From Bacteroidetes bacterium GWB2_32_14 (GTDB taxonomy: Bacteria > Bacteroidota > Bacteroidia > Bacteroidales > UBA12077), in the NCBI GenBank assembly GCA_001768235.1, contig MENK01000011.1, positions 35,461 to 86,380 of the forward strand: a stretch of 50,920 nt of DNA, written 5' to 3'. The position numbers and the translations under genes were made by a program. Below the pieces are notes generated by a model. That model was not told where the DNA came from. It did no database searches and worked only from the letters and a program-made list of their open reading frames with translations. Of this stretch, positions 1 to 9,770 are shown one piece after another. The stretch's first letter is position 1; every line of letters begins with the position of its first letter.

Positions 1-211
1 GATGATTGAAGGGATGAATAGTGAAAAAGGATTTGAAAAAATAAGTGCAAAAGTACCTTTAGCTGAGATGAATAAATATTCAACAGCTTTAAGTTCAATT
101 AGTGGTGGCAGAGCTACATACACCATGAAATTTTCGAAGTACGATCAGGTTCCATCCGATGTTCAGGAAAAACTGATTAAAGCATTTGAAGAAGAAGAAG
201 AAGAAGATTAG
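1..211 (+). CDS. fusA: Elongation factor G, C-terminal fragment
   Basis: This is the last 69 or so residues of an EF-G-type translational GTPase. The gene continues upstream of the window and codons run from base 2. The stretch ISAKVPLAEMNKYSTAL followed by GGRATYTMKFSKYDQVP matches domain V of EF-G, which moves on the ribosome during translocation. The protein ends in an acidic tail of seven Glu and one Asp, which is common in Bacteroidota EF-G paralogues. The GTPase domain is outside the window, so a classical fusA cannot be told from an EF-G2-like paralogue. A strong hairpin terminator follows directly. Confidence 0.85.
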   Translation, partial: MIEGMNSEKGFEKISAKVPLAEMNKYSTALSSISGGRATYTMKFSKYDQVPSDVQEKLIKAFEEEEEED

Positions 212-235
212 TATTCAAAAACTAATTTAACTATA

Positions 236-276
236 AAAGAAAGCAGGGTTAATCAAATTTTAACCCTGCTTTCTTT
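236..276. terminator. Bidirectional intrinsic terminator
   Basis: A perfect 17-bp inverted repeat (236-252 and 260-276) encloses a 7-nt loop. The core is GCAGGGTTAA paired with TTAACCCTGC, with A-rich and T-rich flanks on the two sides. It lies between two convergent genes, so it probably ends both the EF-G transcript and the T9SS cargo gene on the minus strand. Confidence 0.85.
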
Positions 277-293
277 ATATTATTTTCAGTTAT

Positions 294-1619
294 TTACCTG
301 TACAAACCAATAAATCCAAAGCTGGATTCCTTACCTAAAGTATTATTATTGTATTTAACATCATCCCATCCGGTAACTTCTAATACAAAAAAATAAGTTC
401 CTTCACTGGCTTTACCTTTTCCTCTAACTGTTCCGTCCCAGCCTTTCCAGTCGTGAATATCACCTTCGTATTCGTGCATTAACTGTCCCGAGCGGTTAAA
501 AATTGTTATTTTAAATGAACGTATCGATTTAAAATTCTCGGGATCAATAATAAATATGTCATTATTCGTATCACCATTAGGAGAAAAAACATTAGGAAAT
601 TCAAATTTTGAAGGATCAATATTTATATACACAGGTATAGAATCCATACAGCCATATTCGCTCTCACTTACAAGCTTTGCAGTATATTTTTTCCCCAACT
701 CTTTTTCTGTATAATAATAGGTATGTTCAGGTTGTAAATTAAAATCGGTTGTAGTAATATAATCGTCATCATCTTTAACAAGTGTATCACCAAAGAACCA
801 AACAAATTCGTACCCCCTTTTCGATTCGTTGGTAAATTTAACAATCAGGGGAGCTTCACCTGTAACTGAAGTATCTCCGGAAGAAACTTCGTTCCCGTCA
901 CGATCGAGAACAGTCATTTTCAAATCTGCCTTTGTGGCTATTGCAGTATAATTAACCGAATCTGAAGTCTCGCAGCCAAAACGATCAATAAGAACTAATT
1001 TACATTTTGTATCTTCTAATGGTAAATCAACTGTACTGGTATAAGAATAATTATATTCGGGAATATTAACTTCTCCATCGGAAGTAAACTCCCACTTGTA
1101 TTCTCCTTTGCTATTTTCAAAATCATACCCTGCTCCACCATCTGGATTGAAGTATGTAAACCCGGTTACAAAATTTGGAGTTCCATTTAATTCAAGTAGT
1201 TCACAATCCAATGGATCAATAATCCGTACATCGATGGAAAGGTTTGTATTATTATATATCCACGCAATATATTCCTGAACCGTATCTGCTGTTAAAACAA
1301 CTTTATAACCTCCCGAACTTAAATTTGAAATTGTTGAAATAGTTGAATCTGTATTGATTGAAAAATCGGTTAAAGGAATATTAAAACTATTTGTTCCTTC
1401 ATCATATTTAAACCATTCAAAAGAATAATGACCTATTCCCGATGAATCAGCAGCAATTAAACTACCCCCGTTTAAATCCGATGTACAAAAAACATGAATT
1501 GAATCAAAATCTGAATATTCTGTTTTCTCAATAAAATCAGCATTCGAACTTATTTGTGCAAATCCGCTTAATGGAATAAAATAGCCAATAAGAAGAATTA
1601 TATGTTGAATCTTTTTCAT
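294..1619 (-). CDS. Secreted T9SS cargo protein with PKD-like region and type-B sorting domain
   Basis: The 441-residue protein starts with a signal peptide (about residues 1-21, ending GFAQ). The middle is beta-rich with PKD/Ig-like character: GEAPLIVKFTNES followed by FVWFFGDTL near residues 255-275. The last 90 residues or so carry the gliding-motility/type IX sorting signature: FPNVFSPNGDTNNDIF, then ITIFNRSGQLM, WDGTVRGK, EGTYFFVLEVTGWD. Such proteins cross the outer membrane through the type IX system and are attached to the surface or released. No catalytic domain is visible, so an adhesin or structural surface role is inferred. It is a single gene between a convergent terminator and a divergent helicase gene. 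Confidence 0.85.
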   Translation of the reverse strand: MKKIQHIILLIGYFIPLSGFAQISSNADFIEKTEYSDFDSIHVFCTSDLNGGSLIAADSSGIGHYSFEWFKYDEGTNSFNIPLTDFSINTDSTISTISNLSSGGYKVVLTADTVQEYIAWIYNNTNLSIDVRIIDPLDCELLELNGTPNFVTGFTYFNPDGGAGYDFENSKGEYKWEFTSDGEVNIPEYNYSYTSTVDLPLEDTKCKLVLIDRFGCETSDSVNYTAIATKADLKMTVLDRDGNEVSSGDTSVTGEAPLIVKFTNESKRGYEFVWFFGDTLVKDDDDYITTTDFNLQPEHTYYYTEKELGKKYTAKLVSESEYGCMDSIPVYINIDPSKFEFPNVFSPNGDTNNDIFIIDPENFKSIRSFKITIFNRSGQLMHEYEGDIHDWKGWDGTVRGKGKASEGTYFFVLEVTGWDDVKYNNNTLGKESSFGFIGLYR

Positions 1620-1691
1620 AAACTATGTTGATATCTTTCAAAGAAAACTACAATAATAACAAATATCAATCAATAAAATTGTATGTGCTTT

Positions 1692-1699
1692 TATATTTG
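1692..1699 (+). promoter_or_regulatory. Possible -7 promoter element upstream of pcrA
   Basis: TATATTTG fits the Bacteroidota -7 consensus TAnnTTTG. It lies about 130 nt before the helicase start, in an AT-rich gap where other T-rich near matches occur. No TTG sits at the expected -33 distance, so this is a weak assignment. Confidence 0.25.
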
Positions 1700-1827
1700 T
1701 ATGTAAATTTTTTGTTTAATGCATTGCATTTAAGAAGAAAATATTTTGTGTATAAATACTTTGAACAAGGTTTGTATTGGCAGATTAATGGGTTTATTTT
1801 TACCACTTATTTTTAACCAGATATAAA

Positions 1828-4152
1828 GTGTACGAATTTTTAAACGAACTAAACGAAGCACAACGAGAAGCTGTTGTAAACTATAGTGGAGCATCGTTAG
1901 TAATAGCCGGGGCGGGATCCGGTAAAACAAGGGTATTAACATACCGGATTGCATATCTTTTGGCAAAGGAAATACCTGCCCGCCAAATATTAGCACTAAC
2001 CTTTACCAACAAAGCGGCAGCTGAAATGAAGTCGCGAATTGCAAAAATGGCAGGAAATGATGTCGCCCGGTTCTTATGGATGGGCACTTTCCACTCCATA
2101 TTTGCACGAATACTTCGAAATGAATCAGGTAAACTGGGATATTCTTCAAATTATACAATTTATGACCCAATTGACACAAAAAGTTTAATCAAAAAAATCA
2201 TTAAGGAATTAAATTTGGATGATAAAATATATAAATCAAACGAGGTATATGGCCGAATATCGAGTGCAAAAAACAATTTAATAACCGCTAAAGCATATAG
2301 CAGCAATAATCAAATTATTATTCAGGATCAAAAAAACAATCGTTCGAGAATAACAGATATCTACACCATATATTCTAACAGGTGCAAGAAAGCTGATGCA
2401 ATGGATTTTGATGATTTGTTGCTAAACACGAATATTCTTTTTCGCGACTTCCCTGAAGTACTTGAAAAGTACCAAAACATGTTTAAATACATATTGGTTG
2501 ATGAGTATCAGGACACCAACTTTGCCCAATATTTAATTGTAAATAAGTTAAGCTCGAAAAATAAAAACATTTGCGTTGTTGGTGATGATGCTCAAAGTAT
2601 CTATTCATTCAGGGGGGCAAAAATTGAGAACATCCTCAATTTTAAGAATGACTACCCCGGATACAAATTATTTAAACTTGAACAAAACTACAGATCAACT
2701 CAAACCATTGTAAATGCAGCGAATAGTTTAATCAAAAAAAATAAAGAACAAATACCCAAAAAAGTATTTTCTGCAAATTCTGTTGGTGAAAAAATTAAAG
2801 TTGTTGAAGCCGAAACCGATAAAGACGAAGCTTACAAAATTGCACGAATAATTCAGGATGTAATTGAAGAGAAAAACTACGACAACAAGGATTTTGCAAT
2901 TTTATACCGTACCAATGCGCAATCGAGAAGTTTTGAAGAAGCATTCAGGCGATTTAATATTCCCTATAAAGTTTATGGAAGTATTTCGTTTTATCAACGA
3001 AAAGAAATAAAAGATATTTTAGCTTATTTCAGGCTTTCTATAAATCATAACGACGAAGAAGCATTAACACGCGTTATTAATTACCCCGCGCGAGGCATTG
3101 GACAAACAACTCTCGAGCGAATTGAAGAAACAGCAAAAAACGAAAACCTTACAACCTGGGATATTCTTACTCAAATTCAAAAAAACGGGCTCGGGCTAAA
3201 TAGCGGCACACAAAGTAAGCTGAACTCATTTAAAGAATTAATTGAGAAATTCAGCGAAGGAATAAAACAGAATGATGCTTACGATGCAGCAATACTTATT
3301 GCTAAAGAATCAGGAATAATTGATGAATTTAAAAATCCCGAGTCGCACGAAGAGCAAACCCGGCTCGAAAACCTTGAAGAGTTATTAAACGGGATAAAGG
3401 AATTTGTTGATGAGCAAAACGATACCGACTTACTTCCCACGCTCGATAAATACATGGAAAATGTTGCTTTATTAACTAATCAGGATAATGAAAAAGATGA
3501 TGATTTTAATAAAGTAACCATAATGACGATACATTCAGCCAAAGGATTAGAATTTAAGCATGTTTTTTTAGTCGGACTCGAAGAAGATCTTTTTCCATCA
3601 AGCATGTCATCAGGCACACAAAAAGAACTCGAGGAAGAAAGACGGTTATGTTACGTGGCATTAACACGTGCCGAAGAAACGGCTGTTATCAGTTTTGCAA
3701 AAGAACGCTATAAGTGGGGAGTTCCCTCATCATGCAGGCCAAGCCGTTTTATTAAAGAGATTGATGAACAATTTCTCGAATTACCCGATTCTTTTTTGGA
3801 AACACCTTTCCCCCTGATAACTAAAAATGATTTACCTGGATTTTCATCGAAGCCAAAATTCATAAAAAATGATAAGCCGGGTATAAATGGAAATCTCCAA
3901 TCAGTAAATAAGAGACTTGTAAAGATCAGTTCGAATCAAAATAATCATACCAATCAGGAATCAGAAATAATACCCGATGATCCTGGTTTAATTGCAGAAG
4001 GAATGGTTGTTCGGCATAGTAAATTTGGGTTAGGTGAAGTTTTACAAATTGAAGGTGTTGCACCAAACTCAAAAGCAACTGTATATTTCGAAGTAGTTGG
4101 CGAGAAACAGCTTTTACTAAAATTTGCCAAACTACAAATAGTTAAAAAATAA
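1828..4152 (+). CDS. pcrA: UvrD/PcrA-type superfamily 1 DNA helicase
   Basis: This ATP-dependent 3'-5' DNA helicase acts in repair and in clearing stalled forks or RecA filaments. All SF1A motifs are visible: Q motif (LNEAQREAV, residues 8-16), Walker A GAGSGKT (28-34), motif Ia TFTNKAAAEM, motif II DEYQD (225-229), motif III GDDAQSIYSFRGA (252-264), motif IV QNYRST, motif V IHSAKGLEFKHVFLVG and motif VI YVALTRAEE. The C-terminal EGMVVRHSKFGLGEVLQIEG resembles the PcrA Tudor-like RNA-polymerase contact. The length of 774 aa is normal. The start is a GTG at 1828, which places the Q motif at the usual distance from the N-terminus. It is followed closely by the DUF4290 gene, so a shared transcript is likely. 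Confidence 0.93.
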   Translation: MYEFLNELNEAQREAVVNYSGASLVIAGAGSGKTRVLTYRIAYLLAKEIPARQILALTFTNKAAAEMKSRIAKMAGNDVARFLWMGTFHSIFARILRNESGKLGYSSNYTIYDPIDTKSLIKKIIKELNLDDKIYKSNEVYGRISSAKNNLITAKAYSSNNQIIIQDQKNNRSRITDIYTIYSNRCKKADAMDFDDLLLNTNILFRDFPEVLEKYQNMFKYILVDEYQDTNFAQYLIVNKLSSKNKNICVVGDDAQSIYSFRGAKIENILNFKNDYPGYKLFKLEQNYRSTQTIVNAANSLIKKNKEQIPKKVFSANSVGEKIKVVEAETDKDEAYKIARIIQDVIEEKNYDNKDFAILYRTNAQSRSFEEAFRRFNIPYKVYGSISFYQRKEIKDILAYFRLSINHNDEEALTRVINYPARGIGQTTLERIEETAKNENLTTWDILTQIQKNGLGLNSGTQSKLNSFKELIEKFSEGIKQNDAYDAAILIAKESGIIDEFKNPESHEEQTRLENLEELLNGIKEFVDEQNDTDLLPTLDKYMENVALLTNQDNEKDDDFNKVTIMTIHSAKGLEFKHVFLVGLEEDLFPSSMSSGTQKELEEERRLCYVALTRAEETAVISFAKERYKWGVPSSCRPSRFIKEIDEQFLELPDSFLETPFPLITKNDLPGFSSKPKFIKNDKPGINGNLQSVNKRLVKISSNQNNHTNQESEIIPDDPGLIAEGMVVRHSKFGLGEVLQIEGVAPNSKATVYFEVVGEKQLLLKFAKLQIVKK

Positions 4153-4216
4153 TAAAATTATAATTCTTTGATTGCTAAATCAAAAAGAGTTATTTTTGCA
4201 AAAATCAATAAAAATT

Positions 4217-4813
4217 ATGGAATACAATACCAGTAGGGAAAAGCTTGTTTTGCCTGAATATGGCAGGAACATACAAAAGATGATTGAACTCACGATTGCA
4301 GAAAACGACAGGGATAAGCGAAACAAGATGGCGCAGGCAATTATTGCAATTATGGGAAATATGAACCCTCATTTACGTGATATTGCAGATTTTAAACACA
4401 AATTATGGGATCACCTCGCGATTATATCTGATTTTAAACTTGATATAGACTCCCCTTACGAGAACCCATCGATTGAAAAACTAAAAGAAAAACCCGAAAT
4501 TGTACCTTACAATACTCAAAAAATAAAATTTAAACATTACGGCAAAACTATTGAAAAACTAATCGATGAAGCTGTAAAAATGGAAGATCCTGAAAAGAAA
4601 GAAGTTTTAATCCAGATGCTCGCCAACCACATGAAAAAAAGCTACCTGACATGGAATAAAGAGGCCGTTTCTGATGAACAGATTTTTAGTGATTTGAATG
4701 TAATATCCGATGGTAAAATTCAATTGAATATTAATGAAACCCGGTTAGCCGAAACCAAAGATATACTGGCAAAAAATAAACATCGTCGTACCCCGGTACC
4801 ACGAAAAAAATAA
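4217..4813 (+). CDS. DUF4290 family protein
   Basis: A 198-residue soluble, helical protein with no signal peptide and no membrane segment. The conserved N-terminal block (KLVLPEYGRNIQKMIE, then MGNMNPHLRDIADFKHKLWD) matches DUF4290, a Bacteroidota-restricted family of unknown function. A related phrase recurs internally (LPEYGRNIQKMIE versus FKHYGKTIEKLIDEAV near residue 100), which suggests a duplicated helical unit. The tail is basic (KNKHRRTPVPRKK). ATG 4217 is preferred over the upstream in-frame TTG at 4172 because the family motif begins just after MEYNTSREK. The gene lies 18 bp before murA, a neighbourhood I recall as common in this phylum. Confidence 0.8.
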   Translation: MEYNTSREKLVLPEYGRNIQKMIELTIAENDRDKRNKMAQAIIAIMGNMNPHLRDIADFKHKLWDHLAIISDFKLDIDSPYENPSIEKLKEKPEIVPYNTQKIKFKHYGKTIEKLIDEAVKMEDPEKKEVLIQMLANHMKKSYLTWNKEAVSDEQIFSDLNVISDGKIQLNINETRLAETKDILAKNKHRRTPVPRKK

Positions 4814-4831
4814 TCATACAATCGTTCGTAT

Positions 4832-6139
4832 ATGAGTTCATTTATTATAAACGGGGGGAAAAAACTTAAAGGCGATATTTACCCCCAGGGTGCAAAAAAT
4901 GAAGCATTACAAATTATTTGCGCTACACTTCTAACTCCCGAAGAAGTTATTATTCACAACATACCAAATATCATTGATGTAGTTAAACTTATAGATTTAC
5001 TTGCATCAACAGGTGTTCAGGTGAAAAAATTAAATGACTCAAGTTATTCTTTTATAGCAAAGGATATTAATTACGATTATTTTAAAACAGAAGAGTACAG
5101 GAACAAATCAACTGCACTTCGAGGATCAATAATGATGATTGGCCCATTATTAGCCCGCTTTGGTAAAGGATACATCCCAAAACCCGGAGGCGATAAAATT
5201 GGCAGAAGAAGAGTTGACATTCATTTCGTTGGTTTTGAAAAACTAGGTGCAAAGTTCGAATTTAGCCATAAAGAAAACTCATACAAGGTAAAAGGAAAGA
5301 ACCTGGTAGGAACATCCATGTTGCTTGAAGAAGCATCTGTTACCGGAACAGCAAATATAATTATGGCTGCTGTCTTGGCTAAAGGCAAAACAACCATTTA
5401 CAATGCAGCATGTGAGCCTTATATTCAGCAATTATGCAAGATGCTTGTTAGCATGGGTGCAAAAATTTCAGGTATTGGTTCTAATTTGTTAACTATTGAC
5501 GGGGTAACCGAACTGGGTGGTTGCGAGCATCGTATCTTACCCGACATGATTGAAGTTGGCAGTTTTATTGGCTTAGCAGCACTGACCGGTTCTGAGATTA
5601 CAATTAAAAATGTTTCGTACGAAAATCTTGGCATTATTCCATATTCGTTCCAACGACTTGGTATTCAGTTTGAGAAAATAGGCGATGATATATATATTCC
5701 CGAAAACAAACACTTCGAAATAGAAACATTTATAGATGGATCAATAATGACCATTGCTGATGCACCCTGGCCAGGATTAACACCCGATTTACTTAGTATC
5801 ATGTTAGTTGTTGCAACACAGGCAAAAGGCAGCGTTCTTATACATCAAAAAATGTTCGAAAGTCGCTTATTTTTTGTTGATAAACTCATCGATATGGGTG
5901 CACAAATTATTCTTTGCGATCCTCATCGTGCAACAGTTATCGGGCTTGATAACCAGATACAATTACGGGCAACAAAAATGACATCTCCCGATATTCGTGC
6001 CGGTGTTGCTTTACTTATTGCTGCTTTATCAGCTAACGGTACAAGCACAATTCATAATATCGACCAGATTGACAGGGGATATCAAAACATTGACATCAGG
6101 CTTAAAAACCTCGGTGCAGATATTCAACGCGTTAACTAA
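4832..6139 (+). CDS. murA: UDP-N-acetylglucosamine 1-carboxyvinyltransferase (MurA), Asp-type
   Basis: MurA transfers enolpyruvate from PEP to UDP-GlcNAc, the first committed step of peptidoglycan synthesis, in the cytoplasm. The 435-aa length and the landmarks agree: KNEAL (residues 22-26), the flexible-loop motif KPGGDKIGRRRVDIH, and the C-terminal IDRGYQNIDIRLKNLGADI. In the E. coli enzyme the loop reads PGGCTIG and Cys115 is the residue alkylated by fosfomycin. Here the equivalent residue is Asp121 (codon 5192-5194). Asp variants are known to stay active and to resist fosfomycin. It is downstream of DUF4290 in what looks like one transcript. Confidence 0.95.
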   Translation: MSSFIINGGKKLKGDIYPQGAKNEALQIICATLLTPEEVIIHNIPNIIDVVKLIDLLASTGVQVKKLNDSSYSFIAKDINYDYFKTEEYRNKSTALRGSIMMIGPLLARFGKGYIPKPGGDKIGRRRVDIHFVGFEKLGAKFEFSHKENSYKVKGKNLVGTSMLLEEASVTGTANIIMAAVLAKGKTTIYNAACEPYIQQLCKMLVSMGAKISGIGSNLLTIDGVTELGGCEHRILPDMIEVGSFIGLAALTGSEITIKNVSYENLGIIPYSFQRLGIQFEKIGDDIYIPENKHFEIETFIDGSIMTIADAPWPGLTPDLLSIMLVVATQAKGSVLIHQKMFESRLFFVDKLIDMGAQIILCDPHRATVIGLDNQIQLRATKMTSPDIRAGVALLIAALSANGTSTIHNIDQIDRGYQNIDIRLKNLGADIQRVN

Positions 6140-6272
6140 CTTCGTTTTTGACATAAAAAACAAATTATTTATCATTCAAGATGCCAATATGACCGATTAA
6201 CCTTTTTGGCAAATATTTTGATTATACCGAACTAATTAAAATCTTACAAATAATTATTCAAATTTTACTGAG

Positions 6273-6866
6273 ATGACAAAAAGTACGAAAGAGAAAAAAG
6301 AGGAAAAGAAACATGTAAAAACACCTCAGCAAGAAAATATTGAAACCAAATCAGAACAGGAATCCACAAGCACTAATCAAACTGAGACAACTGTTGATGA
6401 AAAAATAGAAGAAGTAAAAAAAGAGAAATCTGATAAAGAGAAATTAGACGAATTAAACGATAAATATTTACGTCTTGCAGCTGAATATGACAATTACAGG
6501 AAACGAACATTAAAAGAAAAAACTGAACTCATTAAATCGGCCGGAGAAGATATCCTCGTAAATATTTTACCTGTTGTCGATGATTTTGAACGAGCCCTGG
6601 GACATATTGATCAGGCAAAAGATATCAATGCAGTAAAAGAAGGAATAAATCTTATCTATACAAAGTTTTCCGAATTTTTAAAACAACGAGGTATTAAAGA
6701 AATTTCGGCTAAAGAAAAGGATTTTAATACCGATGAACATGAAGCCATAACAAAAATACCTGCCCCGGCTGAAGAACTTAAAGGCAAAGTTGTTGATGTT
6801 GTTGAAAAAGGATATTATTTAAACGAAAAGGTTATTCGCTTTTCGAAAGTTGTGGTTGGTGAATAA
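6273..6866 (+). CDS. grpE: Nucleotide exchange factor GrpE
   Basis: GrpE releases ADP from DnaK during the chaperone cycle. The 197-aa protein has a long, charged, low-complexity N-terminus (about residues 1-55, rich in Lys, Glu and Thr). A coiled-coil segment (LNDKYLRLAAEYDNYRKRT) follows, then the family core ILPVVDDFERAL and the C-terminal beta domain ending VVDVVEKGYYLNEKVIRFSKV. It is 30 bp ahead of dnaJ and surely co-transcribed with it. No dnaK is present in the window, and no CIRCE-like operator was found in the 130-bp leader. Confidence 0.95.
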   Translation: MTKSTKEKKEEKKHVKTPQQENIETKSEQESTSTNQTETTVDEKIEEVKKEKSDKEKLDELNDKYLRLAAEYDNYRKRTLKEKTELIKSAGEDILVNILPVVDDFERALGHIDQAKDINAVKEGINLIYTKFSEFLKQRGIKEISAKEKDFNTDEHEAITKIPAPAEELKGKVVDVVEKGYYLNEKVIRFSKVVVGE

Positions 6867-6896
6867 AAAAATGCAAGAGCGATAATACGAAAAAAA

Positions 6897-8069
6897 ATGT
6901 CGAAAAGAGATTATTACGAAATATTGGAAGTATCGAAAAATGCTACCGCTGAAGAAATAAAAAAAGCTTACAGGCAACAAGCCTTAAAGTTTCATCCCGA
7001 TAAAAATCCGGGCGATAAAAGTGCTGAGTCGAAGTTTAAGGAAGCGGCAGAAGCTTATGAAGTTTTAAGTAACCCGGATAAAAAAGCCCGTTACGATCGT
7101 TATGGACATGCAGGAGTAGGTGGAGCTTCAGGTAATGGATTTAGTGGCGGTGGTATGAGTATGGAAGATATTTTCGAAAACTTTGGCGACATTTTCGGGA
7201 GTGCTTTTGGAGGAAGTTTTGGCGGGTTCAGTGGATTTGGCGGGTTCGGCAGTTCAAGGCAGCGATCTCAAAGAGTTAATAAAGGATCAAACCTGAGAGT
7301 TAAAGTATCTTTGGATTTAAAAGAAATTGCTCACGGTGTTACTAAAAAAATAAAAGTAAATAAATATGTAGCCTGCAAACCATGTAGTGGAACCGGTGCT
7401 GCAAATTCGTCTGCTTACAGTACATGTTCAACTTGCAATGGCACCGGGCAGGTAATACGGGTTACCAGTACTTTTCTCGGGCAAATGCAAACAGCTTCTG
7501 TTTGTCATGCATGTGGTGGCGAAGGGAAAATAATAACCAATAAGTGCACAAGTTGTCATGGCGAAGGAATAGTTAAAGATACGGAAGTTACTTCGCTCGA
7601 TATCCCTGCAGGAGTAGCAGAAGGAATGCAACTCTCAGTTAGCGGAAAAGGAAATGCTGCTCGCCGTGGTGGTGTCAATGGTGATTTAATCGTGTTAATT
7701 CAGGAAGAAAAACACCCCGATTTAATTCGTGACGGAAATGATCTTATATATGGATTGTACCTGAATTTTGCCGAAGCAGCACTTGGTGCCCCTGTAGAAA
7801 TTCCAACTGTTGACGGTAAAGTTAAAATTAAAATCGATGCCGGAACTCAACCCGGTAAAATTCTACGTCTCAGGGGAAAAGGTCTCCCCGAAGTTAATGG
7901 TTATGGCAAAGGAGATTTATTGGTTAATATAAATGTTTGGGTTCCTAAAACCCTGTCGAAAGAAGAACAAAAAACAGTTGAGCAACTTGGAAAGTCAACT
8001 AATTTTGTCCCTCAGCCTGATGAATCGGATAAAAGTTTTTTTGAAAAAATGAAGAACTTTTTCGAGTAA
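6897..8069 (+). CDS. dnaJ: Chaperone protein DnaJ
   Basis: This type I Hsp40 co-chaperone stimulates DnaK ATPase. The J domain covers residues 4-70 with the HPD motif at 33-35. A Gly/Phe-rich linker follows (about 75-125, with repeats such as [10 protein letters not shown]). The zinc region carries four CxxCxGxG units ([32 protein letters not shown]). The C-terminal substrate-binding domains include [12 protein letters not shown] and [20 protein letters not shown]. The 390-aa length is normal. The gene ends 30 bp before the convergent transglycosylase gene. Confidence 0.97.
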   Translation: MSKRDYYEILEVSKNATAEEIKKAYRQQALKFHPDKNPGDKSAESKFKEAAEAYEVLSNPDKKARYDRYGHAGVGGASGNGFSGGGMSMEDIFENFGDIFGSAFGGSFGGFSGFGGFGSSRQRSQRVNKGSNLRVKVSLDLKEIAHGVTKKIKVNKYVACKPCSGTGAANSSAYSTCSTCNGTGQVIRVTSTFLGQMQTASVCHACGGEGKIITNKCTSCHGEGIVKDTEVTSLDIPAGVAEGMQLSVSGKGNAARRGGVNGDLIVLIQEEKHPDLIRDGNDLIYGLYLNFAEAALGAPVEIPTVDGKVKIKIDAGTQPGKILRLRGKGLPEVNGYGKGDLLVNINVWVPKTLSKEEQKTVEQLGKSTNFVPQPDESDKSFFEKMKNFFE

Positions 8070-8098
8070 ATAATACATCTCGAGAGTTCTATTCCGAA

Positions 8099-9646
8099 TT
8101 AGCTTTTAGGCATAATCTTAATAGTTTGCCCTGCTTTTAATGATCTTCCGCTGGATAAATTATTTAATTTCATTATTTCTTTTTCGGTAACACCTGGGTA
8201 TTTTTTGGCAATATCCCAAAGCGTATCGCCTGAACGAACTTTATAATATACAACGTTTCCTGTAGCAGGGCTTACTTCAACTTCGTCGGGCAGAACGGTT
8301 GATTTACCAATTCTGCGTTGTTTTTCTTCAAAAGACAATGAGTTGATGTTCGAATACTTGCTTACATTATCTTTTTTCACATAAACAGCGATATTTTGCC
8401 CAACACGTATGGTATTTCCCCGAATATTATTCCAGTATCGTAAATCAGACAATCCTACATTATACCATTCAGCAATAAAGCCAAGGTTATCACCTGATTT
8501 TACAGTATAAACCAATTTTTCACGCCCTGTTGGTGCCTGTGGAATATAATATGACTTTTGAGGGCTTTTTATTGTATTATCTGCAGTAAAAAACAGTGAA
8601 TCTTTATACCTGAAAATTGAATCCTGATTCGAAATAAACTTACCAGTATAATCCATAGGTATTGTAATCGGGTATTTAGTTCCTTTTGCAGGAATAATAT
8701 CTATCTTGTATTGAGGATTTAAATCGCGTATGAGTTGATAAGGTATTCCTAAAACTTCTGACACCTGTTTTAAATGCAAATTATCATAAATAATGATGGT
8801 ATCAGTAGCCATTGATATTTCAGGAATAACAGGTGAGATATAATGTTCCTGATAATAATTCATTGTATAAGCAGCTGCAATATATGCAGGTACATATCCC
8901 CTGGTTTCGCGAGGCAGGTAATAGTACAATTCCCAAAAATCCCTTTTCCCGCCTGTTCGCCGGATGGCTTTATTTACATTTCCCGGCCCACAATTATACG
9001 CGGCAATAACCAATGTCCAGTCGTTAAATATTGAATAGAGATCCTGCATAAATTTTGCAGCAGCATGAGCAGATTTTACCGGATCGCGGCGTTCATCAAC
9101 GTAAGAGTTTATTGTTAAATTATACATTCTGGCTGTTCCGTACATAAACTGCCACATTCCTGTTGCTCCCACCCTTGAAACAGCATTTGGATTTAATGCT
9201 GACTCAATAATTGCCATATATTTAAGTTCTGTAGGTATCCCGTATCCCTCGAAAATCTCTTCAATAATGGGAAAATAATAGTCGGAAAGGCCAATCATTG
9301 CCTGAACGTTCTCTCTTCGTTTTTTTGTATATACATGAATATAATTTCGAACAATACTGTTGTATGGAAGATTAATAATTGAAGGGATATTTTTTAAACG
9401 TTCAATATATACCGAATCCGGAAATTCCGGTATATCAGAATAAATATTATCGTTTGAAGTATTGTAGTTTGTTTTAACCGAGTTTTTTACATACCAGAGA
9501 TTGAGCAAGCTATCAAGATTATCTTCAAAATTTGAAAAATACTCGACTCCCAGTTTTAGCGAATCTTTTTCAGCATCTGAACTATAAATTGATTGAGATA
9601 TAAAACATGATAATAGTGAAAATATGATGACCTTTGTTTTTAACAT
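8099..9646 (-). CDS. mltD: MltD-like membrane-bound lytic transglycosylase with LysM repeats
   Basis: This enzyme cleaves peptidoglycan between MurNAc and GlcNAc to give anhydro ends. The 515-aa protein has an N-terminal signal sequence (about residues 1-22, FSLLSCFISQSIYS). Its SLT goose-lysozyme-like domain spans about residues 130-250, with catalytic Glu148 in AIIESALNPNAVS followed by GATGMWQFM and AAYNCGPGNV. LysM glycan-binding repeats lie at about 379-423 and 466-512, and a degenerate third at about 290-331. The Cys in LLSCF may be a lipobox, which would anchor it to a membrane. It is likely expressed alone or with nearby minus-strand cell-envelope genes. Confidence 0.9.
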   Translation of the reverse strand: MLKTKVIIFSLLSCFISQSIYSSDAEKDSLKLGVEYFSNFEDNLDSLLNLWYVKNSVKTNYNTSNDNIYSDIPEFPDSVYIERLKNIPSIINLPYNSIVRNYIHVYTKKRRENVQAMIGLSDYYFPIIEEIFEGYGIPTELKYMAIIESALNPNAVSRVGATGMWQFMYGTARMYNLTINSYVDERRDPVKSAHAAAKFMQDLYSIFNDWTLVIAAYNCGPGNVNKAIRRTGGKRDFWELYYYLPRETRGYVPAYIAAAYTMNYYQEHYISPVIPEISMATDTIIIYDNLHLKQVSEVLGIPYQLIRDLNPQYKIDIIPAKGTKYPITIPMDYTGKFISNQDSIFRYKDSLFFTADNTIKSPQKSYYIPQAPTGREKLVYTVKSGDNLGFIAEWYNVGLSDLRYWNNIRGNTIRVGQNIAVYVKKDNVSKYSNINSLSFEEKQRRIGKSTVLPDEVEVSPATGNVVYYKVRSGDTLWDIAKKYPGVTEKEIMKLNNLSSGRSLKAGQTIKIMPKS

Positions 9647-9770
9647 GGTTAATTTTTTAATGTAAATTTAAATAATGCCCGAAATAAAAGCAATTCGATT
9701 AAAAAAAGAAATTTTTTTTGTTATTATTTGTTAAAAAGTTTATTTAATGAGCCCGTGTGGAATCAACTGT

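Noticed and set aside
3925-3945. GTTCGAATC as a tRNA T-arm
   Set aside because: It lies within the helicase coding sequence and no acceptor stem or anticodon arm surrounds it.
6140-6272. CIRCE heat-shock operator ahead of grpE
   Set aside because: No TTAGCACTC-N9-GAGTGCTAA-like repeat is present in this leader.
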